51,001 nucleotides of DNA, taken from contig QHSO01000003.1 of assembly GCA_003220475.1 (NCBI GenBank), forward strand, positions 1-51,001, read 5' to 3'. Numbering within the stretch: position 1 is the first letter of the stretch; each line of letters starts with the position of its first letter. This DNA comes from Candidatus Rokuibacteriota bacterium (GTDB lineage: Bacteria; Methylomirabilota; Methylomirabilia; Rokubacteriales; CSP1-6). Made by a program: the position numbers and the translations under genes. The notes under the pieces are model-generated. The model saw only the letters and a list, made by a program, of their open reading frames with translations. It was not told the origin of the DNA and did not search any database. Of this stretch, positions 44,277 to 51,001 are shown piece by piece.

Positions 44277-45788
44277 ATGTTCGGCGCGCTCGTCGCGCTG
44301 GGCCTGGTCTTTCTCGGCACGCTCGCGCTGTTGTGGCCCTCGCGTGGCACGCCGGACGCCGCGTCGGGCGAGCCCAGGCAGCGCTGGCGCTCGAGCCATC
44401 CGCGCCATGCCGCGGGCGCGCGCGAGCGGTATCTGAAACGCGCGAAGGCCTCGGAGGCGACGCCGATCGGGCGGCCGCAGTCGACGCAAACCGTCGCGCC
44501 CGCGCGGGTCACTGCGACGCCGGTCACTGCTGCGCCGGTGAGTCCCGTATCCATCGCTCCCACGCCGCCGACGCCCGCGCCTGTCAGTCCCACGCCGACC
44601 ACGTCCGCGCCGGTCACGCCGGCGCCCGTCAGTCCCACGTCGGTCGGGCCCGCACCCGTCAGTCCCACGCCGACCACGTCCGCGCCGGTCACGCCCACCG
44701 CACTCGTGGATTACTGCCTCGAGCTCTACCAGCAGCATCGTCACGCCGACGTGGTGGAGACCGCGAGCGCGGCGTTTGCCACAGACGCGCCGGCCGAGCG
44801 CCGGCCGGCCGGTGCGCACGAGTCGGCCGCGCTGTGGTCGATCCTGGGACTCGCGCAGCAGGGGCTCGGCGACCACGCGGCGGCGCGCGCCGCGTTGGAC
44901 ACCGCGATCGCAACGGCTCCCGATGTGGAGCGTCCGAAGTATCAGCGTCAGCTCGTGGCGCTCGCGCTCGCGGCCGCCCGGGATCTGATGGCCGCTGCCG
45001 GCGCTCCAGCCGCGCCCGACTCCGACGGCCGGGTCAGCAGCCTGCGCGACGCGCTCGTGTGGCTCGCGCGAGGGCGTGCGGCGGCGCCCGACGATGCGGA
45101 GCTGCGCGAGTTGACGGCGACGGCGGAGACGCGGCTGTGGCCGGCCTACGAGCAGCTCGTCCTGGCGCTGTCGCAACGTCAAGAATTCCGTGCCGCGCGC
45201 GGGATCTTGCGCGAGGCGCTCGAGCGTCCGGGCGTGCCGCCCGCGCGCGCCGAGACGTTCCGCGAGCTCTTTTCGGGAACCTTCAGCGGCGAGATCGGCC
45301 AGCTCACCGCGCAGGCGATCCGCTCGATGCAGGAGGCGCGCGAGAGCGAGGCGCTGAGCGCGCTCGAGCGCGCGGAGCGTTTGCTCGAGAGCGTGCACGA
45401 CGAGGCGCTGCCGCCCAAGCGCCGCGAGGAAGTCGACCGCCGCCTCTGGTGGAGCTACGACAAGCTCGGTCGCCGCCGCGTCGACGCCGGCGCCTTCGAG
45501 GAGGCCCTCGAGCCGCTCGTGCGCGCGCTTCGCCTGGCCGCGACGGCGCCCGATCGGCAGGCCGAGACGCGCGGCGCGCTCGTGCGCGCCTTCGAGGGCT
45601 GGACAGAATCCGCGGCGCTCGCCATCCGCGAAGTGGCCGGCGCCGGCGACCGCGAAGCGGCCCTGGTTCGCAGCGACAAGCTGTGGACGCGGCTGCGCGC
45701 CGCGCTGCACGAGGGCCTGACCGAGCAGGACCTGGGCGTCGCGTTCGCGCGCGTCCGCCGCCTGTTCGAGGAAATCGGCCGGCCATGA
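44277..45788 (+). CDS. Membrane-anchored Pro/Thr-rich helical-repeat protein
   Basis: A 503-residue protein. One membrane helix at the very start (about 3-22), a basic segment, then a Pro/Thr/Ser-rich linker (about 70-135) with the repeated unit VSPTPTTSAPVTP, and a long helical, TPR-like region with regular Leu/Ala/Arg spacing to the end. No family recognised. I chose ATG 44277 (GAAGAGACG upstream) over a GTG at 44253 that has no ribosome site. Its stop overlaps the acyl-CoA ligase start (ATGA). The linker suggests a scaffold held away from the membrane. Confidence 0.7.
   Translation: MFGALVALGLVFLGTLALLWPSRGTPDAASGEPRQRWRSSHPRHAAGARERYLKRAKASEATPIGRPQSTQTVAPARVTATPVTAAPVSPVSIAPTPPTPAPVSPTPTTSAPVTPAPVSPTSVGPAPVSPTPTTSAPVTPTALVDYCLELYQQHRHADVVETASAAFATDAPAERRPAGAHESAALWSILGLAQQGLGDHAAARAALDTAIATAPDVERPKYQRQLVALALAAARDLMAAAGAPAAPDSDGRVSSLRDALVWLARGRAAAPDDAELRELTATAETRLWPAYEQLVLALSQRQEFRAARGILREALERPGVPPARAETFRELFSGTFSGEIGQLTAQAIRSMQEARESEALSALERAERLLESVHDEALPPKRREEVDRRLWWSYDKLGRRRVDAGAFEEALEPLVRALRLAATAPDRQAETRGALVRAFEGWTESAALAIREVAGAGDREAALVRSDKLWTRLRAALHEGLTEQDLGVAFARVRRLFEEIGRP
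44583..44695 (+). repeat. 38-bp direct repeat in the linker-coding region
   Basis: GTCAGTCCCACGCCGACCAC... occurs identically at 44583-44620 and 44658-44695, exactly 75 bases (25 codons) apart, with a shorter relative between them. It encodes the Pro/Thr linker and could change copy number by slippage. Confidence 0.85.
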
Positions 45789-47428
45789 GCGTGAACAATC
45801 CGCTGTCGCTGGGCGCGATGCTCGACGCGGCGGCGGCGCGCGCCGACACGCCGGCCATCGTCTTCAAGGACATCCGTATCAGCTACGCGGAGCTTGCCGC
45901 ACGCGCCGACGCGTTCGCGCGCGGTCTCCTGGCCCTCGGGCTGGGGCCGGGCGATCACGTCGTCATCTGGATGCCGAACTCGATCGAGTGGAACGTCGCG
46001 AACTTCGCCATCGCGAAGATCGGCGCCGTCACGGTGACGTGCAACAGCCGCTACAAGGGCGTCGAGCTCGAGTACGTGCTGCGGCAGTCGGACGCGAAGG
46101 CGCTCGTCATGATGGACCGGCTGGAGACCGCCGGCATCGATTATCGAGAGATCCTCCGCAGCGTGGTGCCCGACGTGCTCTGGCAGCAGGATCGGCGCAT
46201 CGTGAGCGCGAAGTTCCCGGAGCTGCGCCACGTCATCGTCTTCGGCGCCGAGCACGATCCCGGCTGTCTCGGCGCGGATGCCGTCGTCCGCCGCGGCGCG
46301 AAGGTCGCGCCCGGCGAGCTGGCGAAGATCCGCGTGGCGCCCGAGGCGCCGGCCGCGATGCTCTACACCTCGGGAACGACGGGAGCGCCCAAGGGCTGCC
46401 TGCTCTCGCACGGCAATTTCTGGTACAAGGCCCGCGAGTATCTCGCGCTGCACGAATGGGGCCCCGACGATCGATGCCTGGTGCCGGTCCCGTACTTCCA
46501 CATTTTCGGCGCGCTCGGCTGCATCACCGCGAATGCGCTGGCGGGCTCCACTCAAGTCGTCATGGAGGTCTTCGATCCCGAGGAAGCGTTGCGGCTCATC
46601 GAGCGCGAGCGGGTCACGATCTTTTCCGGCGTGCCGACGATGTTCATCACGATTCTCGGCCACCCAGGCTTCCGTGACTACAACCTGCGCTCGTTGCGGA
46701 CCGGTACCATCGGCGCCGCCCCCGTGCCGGTAGAGATGATGCGCAAGATCCTCGATCGCGAGCACGGGCTCGGCATGGATGCCACTGTCGTGTACGGCCT
46801 CACGGAGGCGACGGGCGGGACGCACTTCACGCGGCTCGGCGATCCAATCGAGCAGCGGGTCTCCACCGTCGGACGTGTCACGCCCGAGCTCGTCGATCGC
46901 ATCGTCGATCCCACGACCGGCCGCGAGTGCGCCATCGGCACGGAGGGCGAGGTCTGCGTGAAGGGGCCGAGCCTGATGCTCGGCTATTACAAGCAGCCGG
47001 AGGCGACGGCGGACAAGATTCGCGACGGCTGGCTGCACACCGGCGACATGGGCGTGAAGGACGCGCAGGGATATCTGAGGATCACGGGCCGCCTCAGCGA
47101 CATGATCATCGTCGGCGGCTTCAACACGTATCCGGCCGAGATCGAGAATTTCTACCTGCGGCACCCGAAGATCCTCGACGTGTCGATCGTCGGCGTGCCC
47201 GATCCGGTCCTGGGCGAGGTGGTCATGGCGTTCGTGATCCCGAAGGCCGGCGCCAGCCTCACGGCGCAGGAGATCCGCGACTTCGCCAAGGATCAGATCG
47301 CGAACTTCAAGATTCCGAAGTACGTCGAGATCGTCAGCGAGTTTCCGCTCACCGGCTCGGGCAAGGTGCAGAAGTTCAAGCAGAAGGCGTGGGCGGTCGA
47401 GACGTACGGCTTCAGCGCGCCGGCGTGA
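45785..47428 (+). CDS. AMP-dependent acyl-CoA synthetase/ligase
   Basis: A 547-residue ANL-family enzyme that activates a carboxylic acid as acyl-AMP and transfers it to CoA. P-loop YTSGTTGAPKGC, then VVYGLTEATGG (A5), GWLHTGDMG (A7), ITGRLSDMIIVGGFNTYPAEIE (A8 hinge) and the catalytic Lys in TGSGKVQKFKQK (A10) are all intact. The acid substrate is unknown. ATG at 45785 overlaps the repeat-protein stop. Confidence 0.93.
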   Translation: MSVNNPLSLGAMLDAAAARADTPAIVFKDIRISYAELAARADAFARGLLALGLGPGDHVVIWMPNSIEWNVANFAIAKIGAVTVTCNSRYKGVELEYVLRQSDAKALVMMDRLETAGIDYREILRSVVPDVLWQQDRRIVSAKFPELRHVIVFGAEHDPGCLGADAVVRRGAKVAPGELAKIRVAPEAPAAMLYTSGTTGAPKGCLLSHGNFWYKAREYLALHEWGPDDRCLVPVPYFHIFGALGCITANALAGSTQVVMEVFDPEEALRLIERERVTIFSGVPTMFITILGHPGFRDYNLRSLRTGTIGAAPVPVEMMRKILDREHGLGMDATVVYGLTEATGGTHFTRLGDPIEQRVSTVGRVTPELVDRIVDPTTGRECAIGTEGEVCVKGPSLMLGYYKQPEATADKIRDGWLHTGDMGVKDAQGYLRITGRLSDMIIVGGFNTYPAEIENFYLRHPKILDVSIVGVPDPVLGEVVMAFVIPKAGASLTAQEIRDFAKDQIANFKIPKYVEIVSEFPLTGSGKVQKFKQKAWAVETYGFSAPA

Positions 47429-47430
47429 GG

Positions 47431-47460
47431 CCGGGCATCCCGGCGTTCCGGGATGCCCGG
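47431..47460. terminator. Bidirectional hairpin terminator between convergent genes
   Basis: Perfect 13-bp stem CCGGGCATCCCGG / CCGGGATGCCCGG with a four-base loop CGTT, starting two bases after the ligase stop and 17 bases from the convergent gene's stop. No T run on either side. Confidence 0.75.
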
Positions 47461-47476
47461 CAGCCTCAGCGCTCGA

Positions 47477-48463
47477 TCAAGGGCAGGTGTTGGTGAGCTT
47501 GCAGCGGCGGCCCACCATGTCGATCACGTGCTCGGTCTCGTTGCCGCCGATGAACCCGTGCGTGAGCCCATCGGGATGGGCGGCCAGCCGGAAGTGGTCG
47601 AAGGGAAACCGCCACACGCGCGGCAGGCCGTTGCCGGTGTTGGGATCGACGGTGCCGGGGTCGATGCACTGCCAGTAAATACCGCCCGGCTCCGCGGCAT
47701 CGTAGTTCGCACACTGTGACGCGCGGTCGGCCGCCGGCACCTGCGCGATGTACTTGCGCAGCCACGTCGTCGTCACGCGCTGCACGTTGCTCGACGGGCA
47801 CGTCCCCCGCTGTGGCCCGGGATTATCGATCACGCACTGGGTCACCAGCGATTTGTTGCCGACGGGCGGTCCGTCATCGTACGCGTTGCCGAGGATGTTG
47901 TAGTCGAGCGTCAGACGGATCGAGCCATTGCCCCACGCGTCGGTCACGAAGGTGACGCCCGGGTCGAGTCCCATGCCGTTGGTGAAGTGCGCGGAGAGCG
48001 AGGCCGTCGGCGCGACGGCGCCGCCCTCGACGTAGTAGCCGAGCGGTCCGGCTGGGTAGTTCGGATCGAGAGCCGGCCGCGCGCTGCCGGGCGCAAAGTA
48101 CATCGGCCACGCCAACGGATAGAAGACCGTCCAGATCGTGTAGATCGTGTTCGGACGGAGATTCTTCACTGAGAACTGCAGATCCGTCTGCCCGTTGGAG
48201 ACGCTGAGCGTCATCGTGCCGCTCACGCTGCTCGGTCGCATCACGGGCTGCGAGTAGTTCGGCGTACTGTAGACCATTTGCGTGGGCTCGAAGCGCAGCG
48301 TGTACTGGCCGGGGCTGATAGACGGAGCGAGTAGGCCGGTCACACCGCCTACCACGCCGCCCACGACGTCGAGCAGCCCGCCGAGGAGCCCGGCCGTCGC
48401 CGGTGCGACCGGCGTGAGGATCAAGAGGAACGCCATCGTGACGATGGCCAGGGTGCGTGTCAT
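47477..48463 (-). CDS. Secreted beta-rich protein of unknown function
   Basis: A 328-residue protein with a clear signal peptide (cleavage near ATAG, about 25) and a Gly/Val-rich segment after it (LLGGLLDVVGGVVGGVTGLL). The rest is beta-rich and Cys-containing: QCVIDNP, GTCPSSN, SQCANY, WQCIDPG and the terminal CKLTNTCP give eight Cys that could form disulfides. NLRPNTIYTIWTVFY resembles an immunoglobulin-like strand pattern. I do not recognise the family. Good ribosome site (GGAGG) before the ATG. It follows the hybrid kinase by ten bases and may be co-transcribed. Confidence 0.75.
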   Translation of the reverse strand: MTRTLAIVTMAFLLILTPVAPATAGLLGGLLDVVGGVVGGVTGLLAPSISPGQYTLRFEPTQMVYSTPNYSQPVMRPSSVSGTMTLSVSNGQTDLQFSVKNLRPNTIYTIWTVFYPLAWPMYFAPGSARPALDPNYPAGPLGYYVEGGAVAPTASLSAHFTNGMGLDPGVTFVTDAWGNGSIRLTLDYNILGNAYDDGPPVGNKSLVTQCVIDNPGPQRGTCPSSNVQRVTTTWLRKYIAQVPAADRASQCANYDAAEPGGIYWQCIDPGTVDPNTGNGLPRVWRFPFDHFRLAAHPDGLTHGFIGGNETEHVIDMVGRRCKLTNTCP

Positions 48464-48473
48464 AGTGCCTCCT

Positions 48474-51001
48474 TCAGCGTGCTGCGGCTCCGGCGATCTC
48501 GCCGGCCTGCGACTGCAATACCGTGTCGACCATGCGATTGAGCTGATCCATCGCGACGGGCTTCGGCAGCACCGGCCGCCCGGCTTCCTTCAGGAAGCGG
48601 TGCGAGCCCGGGCTGAGCGTGTCACCCGTCATGAACACCACGCGTCCGGCGAGCTCGGGCCGGTGTCGCGTGATCCACTGCCAGACCGCCTTGCCGTCGA
48701 TGTCGGGCAAGCGCAGGTCGAGAATCACGACGTCGTACGTGTCACGGCTGAGCGATTCCACGGCCGCATGGCCGGTCGCCGCCGCCACCGTGCGATGCCC
48801 CTGCAGCGTGAGGACCTCGAGGAACACGGAGCGCAGCGCCGGCTCATCCTCGATGACGAGGATGTCGGCGGATCGCGCGGTGTCACCGCCGCTCGGCGCA
48901 TCCTCGAGCGGCTCGGCGTGCTGCCCGAGGGGCAGCTCCATGGTGAAGCGCGCGCCGGATCCCGGAGCGTTCTCGACAGTCAAGCGCCCGTCGTGCGCCT
49001 CGACGATGCCGATGCAGAGACTGAGACCCAGCCCGGTGCCTTCGCCGACCGCCTTCGTCGTGAAGAACGGGTCGAACACCTGGCGCAGATGCTCGCGGGG
49101 GATGCCGGGGCCCGTGTCCTCGACCACGATGGCCACGCCCCGCTCGCGCGCCGCGGTCCGCACGGTCAGCACGCCGTCGCGGCCCTGTGCGCTCATGGCG
49201 TGCGCCGCGTTGGTGAACAGGTTGAGCAGGACTTGCTGCAGCTGATAGGGGTCTGCCGAGATCTTCGGCAGCGTCGCGCCGAGGTCGGTGACGACGCGCA
49301 CGCGCTTGAGCGCGAGATCGGGCCGCTGCAGCTGCAGCGCGTCGTGGACCACGTCGTTGACCTCGATGCGGCGCCGCTCCGGCGGGCGCCGCCGCGCGAA
49401 CGCCAGCAGCTCGCGGACGATGCGCGTGGCGCGCCCGCACTCGCCCTCGATCGCGGCGGCGCGCTCGCGCGCCGTCTCGGGCAGCGCCGCACTGGTGCGG
49501 AGCAGCTGCGCCGACATCAGGATCGTCGACAGCGGATTGTTGAGCTCGTGCGCGACGCCGGACAGCAGCGTGCCGAGCGCCTTGAGCTTGTCGGCCTGGA
49601 TCAGCTGATCCTGCGTCTGCTGCAATTCGCGCAGGCGCTCCTGCAGCTCGGCATAGAGACGCGCCTTGTCGAGCGCCAGCGCGGTATGGTGCGCGATGCT
49701 CCCCAGCACGCGGCCCTGCTCGTCGCTGAGCCGACGCGGAGCGCGATAGTAGACCGCCAGCACGCCGATGGGCTGCTCACGAATGCCCAGCGGCACCGCG
49801 ACGCCTGCCTGGATGCCGTGGCTCGACAGATGCGCGGGAACGCCGAAGCGGCGCTCGGCCGCGAGGTCGTCGACCTGGACCAGCGTCTTCTTCAGAAACG
49901 TATAGCCGGCGAAGGAGTCGTCGGAGGGCAGGATCGTCAGCGCGCCGACGATGCCCGACTGCCAGCCCAGACCGGCGTCGAGCCGCAATTGCCCGGTGGC
50001 GGCATCGAAGCGGAACAGGCCGACGACGTCGGCGCTCAGCGCGTTGCGCGTCAGCTGCATCGTGGCCTCGACGATCGCGGGCTCGTCGGTCGTTTCGAGC
50101 AGCCGCTGCGCGAAGTCGTGGAGGTTCCCGTCGTGATGCGCCCGTCGCGCCAGCTGGTCGAACGCACGTCCGTTCTCGATCGCCACCGAGGCCTGCGTGC
50201 CGAAGGCCGACAGCAACTCGACGTCGGCCGGCGTGAACTCGCGCGAGCGGAGATAGAAGACCGACAGCGCGCCATAGATCTCGCCCGTCTGGCCGGCGAG
50301 GGGGATGGCCAGCACCGAGCGCAGCCCTTCGTCCCGAATCCGGCTCACGACCTCGCGCGGAAACGGTACGGTGGGATCGTCGTCGAGCAGCGTGGTGAAC
50401 ACAGGGCGGCGCTCGGCGACGGCGACGCCGGAGGCGCCCTGGCCGAGCGGCAGCGCCAGGCCGGACACGAGCGTCTCGCTGATCGCGCCGGCGCGGCTCA
50501 TCGCCGATAGCACGCGATCGTGCGCGTCGTATCGGAAGAGGATCGCGCCGTCGGCGCCGGACACCTCGAGCGCCTTCGCCACGATCGTGTCGGTGATCTC
50601 GCGCAGATCCAGACTCCGCACGAGCGCGTGGCCCGCGCGATGCAGCACGTCGAGGTCGCGCTGGCGCGCGCGCGCTTCGCGATAGAGCCAGACCTGCTCT
50701 CGCAGCAGGCCGACGAAGATGACACCCACTCCGAGCGGCCGCGCGAAGCCCGCCAGGTACCACGGGATGCTGTAGCGGAACGGGTGGAGCAGGAAGCCGA
50801 GCAGGCCGAGGACCCAGACGAACGCCGCGAGCAGGAAGTAGGCGCCGAAGGCGTCGCGCGCGACGTAGCGTCGCAGACCGCCTGATAGCGCCCACACGCC
50901 GGCGGTGGCGAGGACGAAGTAGCCCGCGCCGAGTCCGAACGGGGTGAAGCGTCCGCCCGCCACCGGAGGCAGCAGCGGCCGCACGTGCAACACCGCGATC
51001 A
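48474..51001 (-). CDS. Hybrid sensor histidine kinase with membrane sensor and two GAF domains, N-terminus off the window
   Basis: The frame is open to the window edge, so the true start is probably outside; the first possible start inside is GTG 50993. From that point: several membrane helices (about 20-105), GAF domains (about 120-290 and 310-470), HisKA with a normal H box GVAHELNNPLS, HATPase (NLFTNAAHAMS, EDTGPGIPREH, GLGLSLCIGIV) and a C-terminal receiver with Asp in LDLRLPDIDG and Lys in LPKPV. All phosphotransfer residues are intact, so it should be an active kinase relaying to its own receiver. Stop at 48474. Confidence 0.9.
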   Translation of the reverse strand, partial: IAVLHVRPLLPPVAGGRFTPFGLGAGYFVLATAGVWALSGGLRRYVARDAFGAYFLLAAFVWVLGLLGFLLHPFRYSIPWYLAGFARPLGVGVIFVGLLREQVWLYREARARQRDLDVLHRAGHALVRSLDLREITDTIVAKALEVSGADGAILFRYDAHDRVLSAMSRAGAISETLVSGLALPLGQGASGVAVAERRPVFTTLLDDDPTVPFPREVVSRIRDEGLRSVLAIPLAGQTGEIYGALSVFYLRSREFTPADVELLSAFGTQASVAIENGRAFDQLARRAHHDGNLHDFAQRLLETTDEPAIVEATMQLTRNALSADVVGLFRFDAATGQLRLDAGLGWQSGIVGALTILPSDDSFAGYTFLKKTLVQVDDLAAERRFGVPAHLSSHGIQAGVAVPLGIREQPIGVLAVYYRAPRRLSDEQGRVLGSIAHHTALALDKARLYAELQERLRELQQTQDQLIQADKLKALGTLLSGVAHELNNPLSTILMSAQLLRTSAALPETARERAAAIEGECGRATRIVRELLAFARRRPPERRRIEVNDVVHDALQLQRPDLALKRVRVVTDLGATLPKISADPYQLQQVLLNLFTNAAHAMSAQGRDGVLTVRTAARERGVAIVVEDTGPGIPREHLRQVFDPFFTTKAVGEGTGLGLSLCIGIVEAHDGRLTVENAPGSGARFTMELPLGQHAEPLEDAPSGGDTARSADILVIEDEPALRSVFLEVLTLQGHRTVAAATGHAAVESLSRDTYDVVILDLRLPDIDGKAVWQWITRHRPELAGRVVFMTGDTLSPGSHRFLKEAGRPVLPKPVAMDQLNRMVDTVLQSQAGEIAGAAAR

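Noticed and set aside
44333-45784. Upstream extension of the acyl-CoA ligase frame
   Set aside because: Arg-rich shadow of the anchored repeat protein; the ligase begins at ATG 45785 with an ATGA overlap.

Overview
This is a very GC-rich (roughly two-thirds G+C by eye), densely packed chromosomal segment from a Gram-negative-type bacterium: it encodes outer-membrane beta-barrels, lipoproteins, periplasmic solute-binding proteins and sigma-54 regulators. Gene style fits an uncultured soil or subsurface lineage such as Rokubacteria/Methylomirabilota: a LigB-type ATP-dependent DNA ligase, a Liv-type ABC transporter, molybdenum hydroxylases, SCP-x-type thiolase plus DUF35, and very large GAF-containing histidine kinases. 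That assignment is inference; no 16S or marker gene is present. No phage, insertion sequence or CRISPR array is visible. One tRNA (Gly, CCC) is present.

1-6.1 kb: an envelope/exopolysaccharide regulation block. Two sigma-54 activators (one with a receiver domain that has lost its phosphoacceptor), a CheY-like regulator, a polyprenyl-phosphate sugar transferase of the PEP-CTERM/EpsB type and a frameshifted beta-barrel protein. Three near-consensus -24/-12 promoters precede both activators and the sugar transferase, which ties the block into one sigma-54 circuit.

6.1-15.9 kb: housekeeping genes. TatA/B-like protein fused to an Ada-like zinc module, LexA with its operator inside its own promoter, a small membrane ORF, a broken GAF/HD-GYP gene, then a tightly coupled plus-strand run of DNA ligase, KaiC/RadA-like ATPase, amidohydrolase and CCA-adding enzyme, followed by a peptide-type substrate-binding protein.

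16-20.6 kb: the tRNA with a 64-bp duplicated repeat, then a minus-strand operon of aquaporin, tandem-FHA protein, Ser/Thr kinase with PEGA domain, lipoprotein and a PP2C phosphatase that lacks part of its catalytic core.

20.8-25.7 kb: an omptin-like outer-membrane protease, a small membrane peptide, an N-acyl-D-amino-acid deacylase-like amidohydrolase, a beta-hydroxyacid dehydrogenase, a SRPBCC protein and a TlpA-type thioredoxin.

25.8-38.7 kb: an eight-gene minus-strand operon (two paralogous 4-TM proteins with an HxHAEG motif, a secreted protein with a predicted His-His mature N-terminus, then LivJ-H-M-G-F), divergent from a plus-strand catabolic cluster: HpaB-type flavin monooxygenase, enamidase-like amidohydrolase and a three-subunit molybdenum hydroxylase. 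Together they look like uptake and degradation of an N-heteroaromatic or related compound.

38.7-51 kb: a multi-GAF hybrid histidine kinase, DUF35/thiolase pair, Gfo/Idh/MocA oxidoreductase, a membrane-anchored repeat protein, an acyl-CoA ligase, a secreted protein of unknown function and a second hybrid histidine kinase cut by the window edge.

Three genes carry lesions (beta-barrel frameshift, HD-GYP internal deletion with frameshift, PP2C in-frame core deletion). These could be true decay or metagenome-assembly errors and should be checked against reads.
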